Notes: generated from the sequence alone by a model not told the origin. Shown: positions 1-9,618, counted from the first letter of the stretch. The stretch is DNA of 64,000 nucleotides from Betaproteobacteria bacterium (GCA_016716425.1 JADJWJ010000011.1:86642-150641), one strand, 5' to 3'. A program made the numbers and translations.

Positions 1-965
1 CACCGCGGCTCGCGGGTCCGGAATCCCAGTTGCCGCTGCAGTGCCAGGTCGTCGACCTTGTAGACGACGCCGTCGATCTCGAACGGCAGCAGGGCGCGGC
101 GCGCGCGCACCTGCTCGTAGAACGCGGCCAGTTCCGCCGCGCCGTGCGCGAGGCGGCGGTCCGCGCACACCGGCAGGCCGAATCCCTCCAGCGCGCGCAG
201 CAGTGCGCTCTGCGTTGCCGGCGGCTCCCAGCCTTCGGCCTCGCCGATGCCGTACGCGAAGAAGTGCAGCGGACGCTCTCCCGTGATGGCGGGATCGAGC
301 TGGCGCACGGCGCCGGCGGCCGTGTTGCGCGGATTGACGAACAGCCGCGCTCCCGCGGCCCGCTGGCGCTCGTTCAGCGCAGCGAAGTCGGCGCGGGTCA
401 TGTAGACCTCGCCGCGGACCTCGAGCACCCGCGGCGGCCGGCCGGCGAGCTTCGCCGGAATCTCCGGAATCCGGCGCACGTTGGCGGTCACGTCCTCGCC
501 GGTTTCGCCGTCACCGCGGGTGGCCGCCACCCCGAGTGCCCCGCCTTCATAGCGCAGGCTGATCGCGAGGCCGTCGAACTTGAGCTCGGCCATGTACACG
601 ACCGCCGGCGCGTCTGCCGGCAGCTCGAGCTCCCGGCGGATGCGCGCGTCGAACTCCGCCGCGGCGCCGGCCGTGGTGTCGGTCTCGGTCCGGATCGACA
701 GCATCGGCACGCGATGCGCGACCGGCGCGAACTCGGCCGCACGCCCGCCGCCGACGCGCTGCGTCGGCGAATCGGCCGCGCGCAGCGAGGGGTGCGCCAC
801 TTCGAGCGCCTGCAACTCGCGGAACAGTGCGTCGTACTCGGCGTCGCTGATCGTCGGCGCATCGAGTTCGTAGTAGCGGCGGTCGTGCTGGGCGATCTCC
901 GCCCGCAGTTGCGCGGCGCGCCGGGATGCCGCCGCCGGAACCTTCGCGTCCGCGGTCGTCGCCAA
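1..965 (-). CDS. ligA: NAD-dependent DNA ligase LigA (3' end cut off by the window)
   Basis: LigA seals nicks in DNA during replication and repair, using NAD+ as the AMP donor. About 320 N-terminal residues are visible. They cover the Ia region (HDRRYYELDAPTISDAEYD), the adenylation motif AELKFDGL with the nucleotide-accepting lysine near residue 129, and the downstream FVNPRNTAAGAVRQLDP and FEIDGVVYKVDD blocks. No ATG lies in frame between the zipA stop and the conserved start. The best start is a TTG 11 nt after that stop, preceded by a GAGG Shine-Dalgarno overlapping the zipA TGA. Translation is therefore probably coupled to zipA. The BRCT and zinc-finger C-terminal parts lie outside the window. 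The identification is very secure; the exact start is likely but not certain. Confidence 0.95.
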   Translation of the reverse strand, partial: MATTADAKVPAAASRRAAQLRAEIAQHDRRYYELDAPTISDAEYDALFRELQALEVAHPSLRAADSPTQRVGGGRAAEFAPVAHRVPMLSIRTETDTTAGAAAEFDARIRRELELPADAPAVVYMAELKFDGLAISLRYEGGALGVAATRGDGETGEDVTANVRRIPEIPAKLAGRPPRVLEVRGEVYMTRADFAALNERQRAAGARLFVNPRNTAAGAVRQLDPAITGERPLHFFAYGIGEAEGWEPPATQSALLRALEGFGLPVCADRRLAHGAAELAAFYEQVRARRALLPFEIDGVVYKVDDLALQRQLGFRTREPR

Positions 966-975
966 CGGCCGGACC

Positions 976-2187
976 TCAGGCGCCGAACAGCGCGAGTGCG
1001 CGCGGGCTCCCGGGCTCGATCCCGCACTCCCGCAACGCCGTTGCGGCCGCCTCGACCTGGCGGCGGATCGCCGCCAGCGCGGCGTCGTCGAGCAGGCGGC
1101 GGTTGTCGTCGACCAGCTCGGCGCCGAGCGTCTGCGCGAGGCGCCGCGCCGCGAGCTTCATCTGGTCGAACGCGCGCGCCGGGTCGGCCACGCGCGGCAC
1201 GTCGAGCACCAGCACGACGCCGTTGGTCGCGGACAGCCGCAGCGTGTCGACGGTGAACGGCTCGTTGCGCAGGTTCTGCAGCGTGTAGAGCACGGCGCCG
1301 GTGTCCTCCTGCACGAGCTCGAAGCGCCCGCCGGACGCCAGGCGGAAGCCCGCGGCCTCCGCGATCCCGCGCAGCTTGGTGCCCGGGATGCTGGCCGCAT
1401 CCTGCTTGACGACGGTCAGGCCGATCTGCACGTCGACGTCAGCGCAGAGCCGGTCGAGCGCTTCGGCGCGCCCGGTCTCGGCGCCGGCGTCGGGCACCGA
1501 CATCGCCGCCGGCAGCAGCGGCGCCAGCTCGCCGATGACGCGGACGAACGTGTCGAGCTGTGCGCGGCTGGCGGCGCCATTGCGGTCGGCGAGCAGCAGG
1601 CACGCGGCGACCTCGACGAACTCGCCGCGCGTGTCGGAGGCGAGCGCCTGCCACGCCGCGTCCGGCTGCGTCCGTCCGAACCAGCGCAGCCGCTTGCCCA
1701 TGCGCGCGTGCAGGCCGGCCGCCAGCGAGCCGACGCCGACGGGCTTCGCCGGCTGCAGCGTGATGACGCACTCGATCTCCGGATCGGGCTCGCGCAGCGA
1801 ACTGCCCGGGGTGCCGCCGCCGCGCGCGATCGCAGTCGGCGGCTCCGCCGGCGCCGGGGCCTCGTCGGCCGGCGGCTGCGGAACGACGTCCATCGGCACC
1901 GCGAACGGCGGCGCACTCTCGTCGCCGGCGGCCGGGCGAAAGGCCGGCGCCGCGCCCGCCGGCAGCGCGCCCGGCGCGCCGCCCGCTGCGGCCCCGTCGG
2001 TGCGCAGCGTCGGCTCGACGCGTCCGCCGGCCGGGGCCTCGGGTGCCTTCGCCGCCGCGGCCTTCGCGCCGCCGAACGTCGCGACGATGCGCCGGCGCAC
2101 ACGGCGCTCCTGCCACCAGTTGTAGACGAGGACGCCGACGACCAGCAGGATGCCGCCGACGATGAGGCCCAGTTGCAGCGGACTCAT
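976..2187 (-). CDS. zipA: Cell division protein ZipA
   Basis: ZipA anchors FtsZ to the inner membrane at the division site. The protein has about 403 residues. An N-terminal membrane anchor (roughly residues 4-24) is followed by a basic patch (WWQERRVRRR), a long Ala/Pro/Gly-rich linker, and a C-terminal domain of about 140 residues with the FtsZ-binding fold pattern (RFELVQEDTGAVLYTLQN, later GVVLVLDVPRV). I chose the ATG that gives MSPLQLGLIVGG, the usual ZipA start. A GTG four codons upstream is an alternative. The position between smc and ligA is the usual betaproteobacterial order and supports the call. Confidence 0.9.
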   Translation of the reverse strand: MSPLQLGLIVGGILLVVGVLVYNWWQERRVRRRIVATFGGAKAAAAKAPEAPAGGRVEPTLRTDGAAAGGAPGALPAGAAPAFRPAAGDESAPPFAVPMDVVPQPPADEAPAPAEPPTAIARGGGTPGSSLREPDPEIECVITLQPAKPVGVGSLAAGLHARMGKRLRWFGRTQPDAAWQALASDTRGEFVEVAACLLLADRNGAASRAQLDTFVRVIGELAPLLPAAMSVPDAGAETGRAEALDRLCADVDVQIGLTVVKQDAASIPGTKLRGIAEAAGFRLASGGRFELVQEDTGAVLYTLQNLRNEPFTVDTLRLSATNGVVLVLDVPRVADPARAFDQMKLAARRLAQTLGAELVDDNRRLLDDAALAAIRRQVEAAATALRECGIEPGSPRALALFGA

Positions 2188-2267
2188 CGACAACGGCACG
2201 TGGGCTTCCGGGGGTGCATGGATAGGCCCCGAGTATAGCGCGAAGGCTGCCGATAGGCGGCCGCGCT

Positions 2268-2329
2268 CACTGGAGTACCTTCGCGCTGCGCGCTCCGGTA
2301 TTCGCCCTCGGGGCGGCCCGTCGGGCTCA
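2268..2329 (-). repeat. 62-nt dispersed repeat starting at the smc stop codon
   Basis: Read on the minus strand, this stretch begins with the TGA stop of smc and continues TGAGCCCGACGGGCCGCCCC. It matches the sequence starting at the livHM stop codon near 29.67 kb at 60 of 62 positions, counted by eye. Both copies are in sense orientation with the upstream gene and both start exactly at a stop codon. No coding role is visible. A REP-like or small mobile palindromic element is the simplest reading. Confidence 0.8.
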
Positions 2330-5300
2330 GGCCTCGGCCAGCGAAAGCGCCTCGGCGATGTCGACGGCGACGACGCGCGATGCGCCGGGCTCGGGCATCG
2401 TGATGCCGACCAGCTGGTTCGCCATCTCCATCGTGATCTTGTTGTGCGAGATGAACAGGAACTGCGTGTCCGCCGACATCTGCCGGACCATCGTGCAGAA
2501 GCGGTCGGTGTTGGGGTCGTCGAGCGGCGCGTCGACCTCGTCCAGCAGGCAGAACGGCGCCGGGTTCAACTGGAACAGCGCGAACACGAGCGAGATCGCG
2601 GTCAGCGCCTTCTCGCCGCCGGACAGCAGGTGGATCGACGTGTTGCGCTTGCCCGGCGGCTGCGCGACGACGGCGACACCGGAGTCGAGGATCTCCTCTC
2701 CGGTCAGCACGAGGCGCGCCTGGCCGCCGCCGAAGAGCGCGGGAAAGAGCTTCGCGAAGTTGGCGTTGACCGCCTCGAACGTCTGCTGCAGCAGTTCGCG
2801 CGACTCGCGGTCGATCTGCCGGATCGCGGTTTCCAGCGTGGTCATCGCCTCGGTCAGGTCGGCCGCCTGCCGGTCGAGGTACTCCTTGCGTTCGCGGGCC
2901 TGCGCGAGCTCGTCCAGCGCGGCCAGGTTCACGGCGCCCAGCTCGGCGATCGCCGCGGTGATCCGCTCGATCTCGCCCGGCAGCGTGCGCGCGCTCCCCC
3001 AGGCCTTCAGCGCGTCGGGCAGCGCCGCGACGTCGGCGTGCGCCTCGGCGAGCTGCTCGGTGAACTGCTGCTCGGCCAGTTGCGCCGCCTGTTCCTTGAG
3101 CTGCATGTCGAGGATCTTCGCGCGCGCCGGCTCCTGCTTCTGCTCGGCCGCGAGGCGCGCCTCCTCGCCGGCGCGCAACTGCGCGCCCAGCGCCTCGAGG
3201 CGGTCGCGCGCAGCCGCGAGCGCCTGCTCCGCCTCGCCGCGCGCGGCGAGCTGCTGCGTGAGCGCGGCTTCCACCGGCGTCCAGTCGATCGCCGCCCGCT
3301 CGCTCGTCAGCTGCGCGAGCAGCGCCTGCTGCTGCGCGCCCTGCGCGACGAGCCCTTCGCGGCGCCGCTCGAGCTCGGCCAGCCGGTCGCGGCAGCTGCG
3401 TTCGGCGAAGCCCGCCTCCTGCGTCGTACGCTCGGCCACGCGCACACGCTCGCGGCCGCGCGCCAGCGCGACCTCCGCTTCGTTGCGTGCGTGCCGCGCT
3501 GCCTCGCGCCGGGCGAGTTCGTCGTGCAGCCGCGACTGCAGGTCGGCGATCTCGGCCACGATCGTGTCGCGCTGCCGGGCGAATTCGGCGCGCTTCGCGT
3601 CGACGTCGGCCAGTTCCTCGGTGACCTGCGCGCGCCGCTTCGCGGCCGCCTCGGCCGCCTGCTGCAACTGGACCAGTTCCAGTTCGAGGTCGTGCACGCG
3701 CCGCTGCTGCGACGACACCGCGAGGCCTTCGGAGTGATAGGTCTGCTGCGCCACGGTAAGCTCGGCGTCGACCGTGTCGCGCCGGGCGCGGGCCTCGCCG
3801 GCGCTTGCGCGCGCGGTGGCGATCGCGCCGTCGAGCTCTTCCAGCTCGCGCTGCCGCGCGAGCACGCCGTGCAGCTCGCTGTCCGGCGCGAAGAACGCCA
3901 CGCCTTGCGCCGAAACGAGGTGCCCGCCGGGCGTGACGAACGCTTCGCCGACGGCGAGCGCCCCGCGCTCCGCGAGCGCGGTCGCGAGGTCCGGCCGGCA
4001 GCGCACGCCGGCCAGGCCGTCGACCAGCACCCGGGCGACGTCCGGTTGCTTGAAGCGCACCTTCGACAGCAGCGCATCGTGCGGCGCGTCGGGGCCGTGG
4101 CGGGCGGCCGCCAGCGCGTACGCGGCGATCCGGCGCGGCGGTGGCGACCCGCCGGCGAGCCACCCGGCCGCGTCGTCGAGGTGCGCGAGCTCGAGCCCCG
4201 ACAGCCGCTCGCGCAGCACCGCCTCCAGCGCGTCCTCCCAGCCCGCGTCGATGTCGACGAGCTGCCACAGCCGGCGCGCGCGGACGAGGCCGTGCGCATC
4301 GAGCCAGCCGTCGATGTCGGCGCCGTGACCGATCCTGTCCTGCAGCGCGGCGAGCGCCTGTTGCCGGGCTTCGAGGTCGGCCAGCCGCTTGCTCTCGCGC
4401 TCCCAGGCGTCGGCGGTCGCGCGCTGTTCGCCCTGCAGTGCCTCGACGCGCGTCCGCAGCGCGGCGAGCCCCGCCTGCTTGCCGGCGAGGTCCGCGTTCT
4501 CCTGCGCCAGCTGGTCCTCGACGTCGCGCACCGAATCGGTCGCGGCGGGCGCCGTATCGGCCAGCTCCTGCGCGAGCCGCTCGCGTCGCTCCTCGAGCTG
4601 CCCGAGCGCCTGCGCCGCGCTGTCGCGCCGGGTCTCGGCGACGCGCAGTCCCTGCTCGGTCTGGGCGATTTCCTGCTGGCGCTCGGCCAGTGCCGCACCG
4701 GCGGCCGCGACGTCCGCCTCCAGCGCCGGCAGTGCGGTCTGCGCCGCGGCCTCGTCCGCGCTCGCCGTTTCGCGCGCGACGAGCGCCCCCGCGAGCGCGG
4801 CGTCGGCGGCCGTGCGGTCCGCGGCGAGCGCCGCCTCCTGGCCGGCGATGGCGCCGAGCGCCTCGGTGAGCTGCGCGACCTGCTGCGTGATCCGCGTCTC
4901 GGACTCGCGCGCGAACGCGATCTGCTGCTCGAGCCGCGTGACTTCGGCGTTGGCGGCGTAGAAGGCGCCCTGCCGGTCGTGCAGCGCGTCGCCGGCCGTG
5001 TAGTGCTCGGCGCGCAGCGATTCGAGCCGCGCCTCGGCGGCGCGCAGCTCGGCCTGCACCGACTCCAGCGCGACGGTCAGCGTCGCGATCTCGGCCGCGC
5101 ACCGCTCGCGCGACCGCGCCGCATCCTGCTGCTTCGCGTACCAGAGCATGTGCTGCGAGGACTTCAGACGCGCCTCGAGCTCGCGGTACTGGGTGGCCAC
5201 CTGCGCCTGCCCTTCGAGGTGCGTCAGCTGGTTCCCGAGCTCGGTCCGGATGTCCTCGACCCGCGCCAGGTTCTCGCGCGTGTCGGCGAGCCGCCCCTCG

Positions 5301-5839
5301 GTCTCCTTGCGGCGCTCCTTGTACTTGGACACGCCCGCCGCTTCTTCGAGGAAGATCCGCAACTCCTCGGGCTTCGCCTCGATGACGCGCGAGATCATCC
5401 CCTGCTCGATGATCGCGTAGGCGCGGGGGCCCAGGCCGGTGCCAAGGAAGAGGTCGTGGATGTCGCGGCGCCGGACCGGAATGTTGTTGATGTAGTACGT
5501 CGAGTCGCCGTCGCGCGTCAGCACGCGCTTGATCGAGATCTCGGCGTACTGGCCCCACTGGCCGCCGATGCGGCCGAGACTGTTGTCGAAGTGGAGCTCG
5601 ACCGACGCACGGCCCACGGGCTTGCGCTCGCCGGCGCCGTTGAAGATGACGTCCTGCATCGACTCGCCGCGCAGCGCGGAGGCCTTCGACTCGCCCAGCA
5701 CCCAGCGGACGGCGTCGATGACGTTGGACTTGCCGCAGCCGTTGGGGCCGACGATGCCGACCAGTTGTCCGGGGGTGGCGATCGTCGTCGGATCGACGAA
5801 CGACTTGAAGCCGGCGAGCTTGATCTGCGTGAGGCGCAC
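2327..5839 (-). CDS. smc: Chromosome segregation ATPase SMC
   Basis: SMC is the core ATPase of bacterial condensin and compacts and segregates the chromosome. With the GTG start the protein has 1170 residues, normal for the family. The order is the N-terminal Walker A (VGPNGCGKSN), a long coiled coil, a hinge region near residues 500-630, a second coiled coil, then the C-terminal signature LLSGGEKALTA and Walker B LLDEVDAPLDD. The start chosen gives VRLTQIKLAGFKSFVDP, the conserved beginning. An upstream ATG would add 31 low-complexity residues. The stop codon forms the first three bases of a dispersed repeat. zipA and ligA follow in the same orientation. Confidence 0.97.
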   Translation of the reverse strand: MRLTQIKLAGFKSFVDPTTIATPGQLVGIVGPNGCGKSNVIDAVRWVLGESKASALRGESMQDVIFNGAGERKPVGRASVELHFDNSLGRIGGQWGQYAEISIKRVLTRDGDSTYYINNIPVRRRDIHDLFLGTGLGPRAYAIIEQGMISRVIEAKPEELRIFLEEAAGVSKYKERRKETEGRLADTRENLARVEDIRTELGNQLTHLEGQAQVATQYRELEARLKSSQHMLWYAKQQDAARSRERCAAEIATLTVALESVQAELRAAEARLESLRAEHYTAGDALHDRQGAFYAANAEVTRLEQQIAFARESETRITQQVAQLTEALGAIAGQEAALAADRTAADAALAGALVARETASADEAAAQTALPALEADVAAAGAALAERQQEIAQTEQGLRVAETRRDSAAQALGQLEERRERLAQELADTAPAATDSVRDVEDQLAQENADLAGKQAGLAALRTRVEALQGEQRATADAWERESKRLADLEARQQALAALQDRIGHGADIDGWLDAHGLVRARRLWQLVDIDAGWEDALEAVLRERLSGLELAHLDDAAGWLAGGSPPPRRIAAYALAAARHGPDAPHDALLSKVRFKQPDVARVLVDGLAGVRCRPDLATALAERGALAVGEAFVTPGGHLVSAQGVAFFAPDSELHGVLARQRELEELDGAIATARASAGEARARRDTVDAELTVAQQTYHSEGLAVSSQQRRVHDLELELVQLQQAAEAAAKRRAQVTEELADVDAKRAEFARQRDTIVAEIADLQSRLHDELARREAARHARNEAEVALARGRERVRVAERTTQEAGFAERSCRDRLAELERRREGLVAQGAQQQALLAQLTSERAAIDWTPVEAALTQQLAARGEAEQALAAARDRLEALGAQLRAGEEARLAAEQKQEPARAKILDMQLKEQAAQLAEQQFTEQLAEAHADVAALPDALKAWGSARTLPGEIERITAAIAELGAVNLAALDELAQARERKEYLDRQAADLTEAMTTLETAIRQIDRESRELLQQTFEAVNANFAKLFPALFGGGQARLVLTGEEILDSGVAVVAQPPGKRNTSIHLLSGGEKALTAISLVFALFQLNPAPFCLLDEVDAPLDDPNTDRFCTMVRQMSADTQFLFISHNKITMEMANQLVGITMPEPGASRVVAVDIAEALSLAEA

Positions 5840-5940
5840 GGGAGGACGTCGCGAAGGGGCGGAGGACGCCGGCCGCAGCGACGCCGGCGCGAAATTGTGT
5901 ATGCGCGCGAGGCGTCGTGGCGGCCGCGTCAAAGCGCGGA

Positions 5941-5946
5941 ATTATA
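5941..5946 (-). promoter_or_regulatory. Possible -10 box for smc
   Basis: The minus strand reads TATAAT about 100 nt upstream of the smc GTG, in an otherwise GC-dominated gap. No convincing -35 hexamer lies 16-18 nt upstream (the hexamer there reads GCCGGG). This is a weak prediction resting on the -10 match and position alone. Confidence 0.4.
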
Positions 5947-5975
5947 GCGGATTCGGCGGCCGACCCGGCCGCGCG

Positions 5976-7017
5976 TCACTGCGCGGCGAGCGGGACCGCG
6001 CGGGGCGGCAGCCGGCCCTCCGCAGCCGCATGGCAGGCGACCGCGCCCTGCCGGCCGTCGCCGGCCGGACGCAGCGCCGGGCTCTCGCTGCGACAGCGCG
6101 CGTCCGCATGCGGGCAGCGCGGATGGAACGTGCAGCCGGACGGCGGATCGAGCGGGTTGGGCACCTCGCCGGCCACGGCGATGCGCGCCTCGCCCGACAT
6201 CTCGAGGTCGGGCACGGCATCGAGCAGCATCCGCGTGTACGGGTGCTGCGGGCTCGCGAACAGCTCGCGCGTCGGTGCGAGTTCCACGATGCGGCCCAGG
6301 TACATGACGCCGACCCGGTCGGCGATGTGGTGGACCACGGCGAGGTTGTGCGAGATGAACAGATACGTGAGCGCCATCCGTCGCTGCAGGTCGCGCATCA
6401 GGTTCAGCACCTGCGCCTGCACGGAAACGTCGAGCGCCGACGTCGGCTCGTCGCAGACGAGGAACGACGGCTGCGTGGACAGCGCGCGCGATCGAGATCC
6501 GCTGCCGCTGGCCGCCCGAGAACTGGTGCGGGTACTTGGCGCCATCGGCCGCCGCGAGCCCCACCTGGTCCAGCAGCGCCGCCACCCGCGCGGCGACTTC
6601 CGCCCGCCCGGTGCGCGGCGCCTGGCTGACGATCGGCTCGGCCACGATGTCGGCGACGCGCCAGCGCGGATTCAGGCTCGCGTACGGGTCCTGAAAGATC
6701 ATCTGCATGCCCCGCCGCGCCTGCCGCAGCGCGCGCGCATCGGTGGTGGCGCCCTCGCCCGCGATGGCGACGCCGTCGTAGGCAATCGTGCCGTGCGTCG
6801 GCGCGTACAGCCCCACAATCAGCCGCGCGACGGTCGATTTGCCGCAGCCGGATTCGCCGACGAGGCCGAGGGTCTCGCCCTTGCGGATTGCGAGGTCGAC
6901 GCCGTCCACCGCCTTGAGGATCACGCGGCCACGGCGCTCCAGCACACGGTTCAGCCACGGCGGCGACACGTCGAAGTAGCGGGTCACGCCCGCCAGCGTG
7001 AGGAGGTCGGCGGTCAT
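5976..7017 (-). CDS. dppF: Dipeptide/oligopeptide ABC transporter ATPase, DppF type (set 1, frameshifted)
   Basis: This is one of two ATPases that power peptide import through a DppBC-type permease. Walker A is GESGCGKST, the Q-loop region MIFQDPYASLNPRWR, the signature FSGGQRQRISIARA, and Walker B VCDEPTSALDVSVQ. The C-terminal oligopeptide extension CTFHPRCPHADARC is typical of OppF/DppF. The frame breaks just after ISIARA, in an alternating GC run near 6485-6492, and continues in another frame. Restoring two bases gives IARALSTQPSFLVCDEP, so about 348 residues are recovered. A sequence error or a recent mutation are both possible. The start is ATG at 7017; another ATG lies 15 nt upstream. 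Confidence 0.85.
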
Positions 7018-7152
7018 CGTGCGGGGTTGCATTCCCGAACCGCGGAGGACGCAGAAGGCACAGCGTAAAGCCGCCGGGAGCGGGAATTTCGATCCACGCT
7101 GCCCGCCTCGTGTTCGCCGTGCCCGCAGTGGTTCAAGGTCGTGCCTCGACCA

Positions 7153-8115
7153 TCATGGCGCATCGCCGGCGCGCAGCCAGCAGGCAGCGCGGGTGGCGCC
7201 GGCCGGCATCAGGTCCGGCAGCTCGCGCCGGCAGCGGTCGAACGCCTGCGGGCAGCGCGGGTGGAACGCGCAGCCGGGCGGGATGGCGGTCAGCCGCGGC
7301 ATGGATCCATCGATCTGCGCCAGCCGGGGGCGCTCGTCGACGATCGACGGAATCGACCCCATCAGCCCGACCGTGTACGGGTGCTGCGGCCGGTGGATGA
7401 CGGCATCGACCGGCCCCACCTCGACGATGCGCCCGGCGTACATGACCGCCACGCGGTCGGCCGTCTCGGCGATCACGCCCATGTCGTGCGTGACGAGCAT
7501 CACGGCGGTGCCGTGCTCGCGGCACAGCCGCTTCAAAAGCTGGATGATCTGCGCCTGGATCGACACGTCGAGCGCCGTCGTCGGCTCGTCGGCGACGATG
7601 AGGCGCGGATTGGCGGCGAGCGCCAGCGCGATCACCACGCGCTGGCGCATCCCGCCGGAGAACTGGTGCGGATAGTGGTCGATGCGGCGCGCCGCCGCCG
7701 GGATGCCGACCTCCTCGAGCAGCGCGATCGCGCGGCTGCGCGCCTGTCCTTCCGCCAGCGGCAGGTGCGTGCGGATCGTCTCGACCAACTGCCGGCCGAC
7801 CGTGTAGAGCGGATTGAGCGACGTCAGCGGATCCTGGAACACGGCGCCGATCTCGCGCCCGCGCACCGCGCGCATCGCCTCGTACGGCAGGTTGTCGATG
7901 CGGCGGCCGGCCAGCCGGATCTCGCCGGCCGCGATGCGTCCGGGCGGGTCGATGAGGCCGATGATCGCCGCGCCGGTCAGCGACTTGCCCGCACCCGACT
8001 CGCCGACCACGCCCAGCACCTCGCCAGGCGCGATCGTCAGCGAGACGTCGTGCACGGCGACGAGCGTGCCCCGTCGCGTCGGGAACTCGACGCGCAGGCC
8101 CGCCACCGCCAGCAC
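7153..8115 (-). CDS. dppD: Dipeptide/oligopeptide ABC transporter ATPase, DppD type (set 1)
   Basis: This is the partner ATPase of set 1 and has 320 residues. Walker A is GESGAGKSLT, the Q-loop AVFQDPLTSLNPLYT, the signature FSGGMRQRVVIA, Walker B IVADEPTTALDVS, and the C-terminal motif CAFHPRCPQAFDRC. The start chosen is a GTG giving VLAVAGLRVEF, with GGAGG five bases upstream. An ATG at 8163 would overlap the preceding lipoprotein gene by 25 nt and lacks such a site. The gene is intact and in line with the lipoprotein and dppC genes upstream, so it is probably co-transcribed with them. Confidence 0.9.
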   Translation of the reverse strand: MLAVAGLRVEFPTRRGTLVAVHDVSLTIAPGEVLGVVGESGAGKSLTGAAIIGLIDPPGRIAAGEIRLAGRRIDNLPYEAMRAVRGREIGAVFQDPLTSLNPLYTVGRQLVETIRTHLPLAEGQARSRAIALLEEVGIPAAARRIDHYPHQFSGGMRQRVVIALALAANPRLIVADEPTTALDVSIQAQIIQLLKRLCREHGTAVMLVTHDMGVIAETADRVAVMYAGRIVEVGPVDAVIHRPQHPYTVGLMGSIPSIVDERPRLAQIDGSMPRLTAIPPGCAFHPRCPQAFDRCRRELPDLMPAGATRAACWLRAGDAP

Positions 8116-8138
8116 CGGCGCCTCCGGCGCCGGCGCGG

Positions 8139-8540
8139 CTACTTCGCGCCCGGCAGCTGGCATCCGGCGATCGGCTCGACGAAGTCGACGACCGGCGTCC
8201 ACGCCTGCGTGATCGTGTTCTCGAACTGCGCGTTGATGTAGTAGCGCTTGCACGGCTCGACGTTGAGCATCATCACGTGCAGCGGCGGACCGCCGGCCCA
8301 GCCCGGTGCCGGACCCTGCACGACGAGCCGGCGCTCGCCCGGTTCGACGCGGATGAGGTTCGGATTGGGAAACGCGCCGCGGTCGTCGACGCGGTCGATG
8401 ATCGCCGGCCGGCGGTTGGGGATCGTCACGTTGTACCGCGCCCCGGTGAGTTCGCTCCATGTCGGGCCCCACGTCGCGCAGCCGGTCAGCAGCGTCGGCG
8501 CGAGCAGGGTGGGAAGGAACAGCCATGTCAGCTTGCGCAT
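8139..8540 (-). CDS. Small lipoprotein of unknown function inside the peptide-transport run
   Basis: This predicted protein of 133 residues has a lipoprotein signal: MRKL, a hydrophobic core, then the lipobox LLTGC with the modified cysteine at residue 21. The residue after it is Ala, which favours sorting to the outer membrane. The mature part contains PNPNLIRVEPGERRL and VMMLNVEPCKRYYIN, suggesting a small beta-rich domain. I do not recognise a named family. AGGAG lies about eight bases before the ATG. It sits between dppC and dppD of set 1 in the same orientation, so a role in envelope handling of peptides is possible but unproven. Confidence 0.7.
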   Translation of the reverse strand: MRKLTWLFLPTLLAPTLLTGCATWGPTWSELTGARYNVTIPNRRPAIIDRVDDRGAFPNPNLIRVEPGERRLVVQGPAPGWAGGPPLHVMMLNVEPCKRYYINAQFENTITQAWTPVVDFVEPIAGCQLPGAK

Positions 8541-8664
8541 ATCGTCGACTCCTGTTGCATTCCACGGCGGAGCACGGGATCCGCAGGTCCCCGTGGCGGC
8601 GAAGCGCCACGCGTCCAGGTCGCCCGCGCGCATGGTCCAACAGGCGCACGGCGCGGGTATGCCA

Positions 8665-9618
8665 TCAGCGCAGCCTCGGGTTCAAGGCGTCGCGCAGCCA
8701 GTCGCCGAGCAGGTTGATCGACAGCACGAGGATCACCAGCGCAGCGCCGGGAAAGATCGTAATCCACCATTCGCCGGAGAACAAAAATTCGTTGCCGATC
8801 CGGATCAGCGTGCCCAGCGACGGTTCCGTCGGCGGCACGCCCACGCCGAGGAACGACAGCGTGGCTTCGGTCAGGATCGCCGTGGCGATGTTGATCGTCG
8901 CCAGCACGAGCACCGGACCCAGCACGTTGGGCAGCAGGTGGCGCGCCATGATCGGCAGCGGCGCGACGCCGATCACCCGCGCCGCCTGAATGTACTCCTT
9001 GTTCTTCTCCACCATCGTCGAGCCGCGCACGGTCCGCGCGTACTGCACCCAGTTGGACAGGCCGATCGCCAGCACCAGCACGTAGAGCGCCACCTGGTCG
9101 TGCGCGTCGCGCGGCAGCGCCACCCGCGCCACGCCGTCGATCAGCAGCGCGATCAGGATCGCGGGAAACGACAGCTGCACGTCGGCCACCCGCATGATGA
9201 GCGCGTCGGTCCTGCCGCCCGCGTATCCGGCCAGCAGACCCAGCGCCACGCCGAGGACCAGGGCGAAGGCCACCGAGGCCAGCCCGACGAGCAGCGAGAT
9301 GCGGGCGCCGAACACGATCGCCGACAGCACGTCGCGGCCCTGGTCGTCGGTGCCGAGCAGGAACATCGCACGCCCGCCGTCGATCCACGCCGGCGGCAGC
9401 CGCGAGTCGGACAGGTTGAGCGTCTTGAGGTCGAACGGGTTGTGCGGCGCGACCCACGGTGCGAACAGCGCGGCCAGCACGCAGACGGCGAACACGGCGA
9501 ACGACGCCATCGCCACCGGCGAGTGCCGGAAGCTGTACGCGACGTCGCCGTCCCACGCGGCAGCGAGCCGCGCCTTCCACGACGGCGCGGCGAGCAGTTC
9601 GGACGCGGCGCCGGTCAT
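8665..9618 (-). CDS. dppC: Dipeptide ABC transporter permease, DppC type (set 1)
   Basis: This inner-membrane permease has 317 residues. It has an N-terminal OppC-type hydrophobic segment after a polar leader, the GTDDQGRDVLSAIVFGAR motif common to DppC/OppC, about six membrane segments and the EAA-loop region YIQAARVIGVAPL. The end NLLGDWLRDALNPRLR is typical of the family. The ATG overlaps the TGA of the upstream DUF2817 gene (ATGA), a sign of translational coupling. It would pair with the DppB permease at 12.0-13.0 kb, although two peptidase genes separate them. Confidence 0.92.
   Translation of the reverse strand: MTGAASELLAAPSWKARLAAAWDGDVAYSFRHSPVAMASFAVFAVCVLAALFAPWVAPHNPFDLKTLNLSDSRLPPAWIDGGRAMFLLGTDDQGRDVLSAIVFGARISLLVGLASVAFALVLGVALGLLAGYAGGRTDALIMRVADVQLSFPAILIALLIDGVARVALPRDAHDQVALYVLVLAIGLSNWVQYARTVRGSTMVEKNKEYIQAARVIGVAPLPIMARHLLPNVLGPVLVLATINIATAILTEATLSFLGVGVPPTEPSLGTLIRIGNEFLFSGEWWITIFPGAALVILVLSINLLGDWLRDALNPRLR

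Noticed and set aside
2150..5947. A 1265-residue open frame on the plus strand
   Set aside because: It lies antisense to smc and is rich in Arg, with no recognisable domain. Long antisense frames are expected at this GC content.
5964..5969. A -35 box for smc
   Set aside because: The hexamer at the right spacing reads GCCGGG on the minus strand and bears no likeness to TTGACA.
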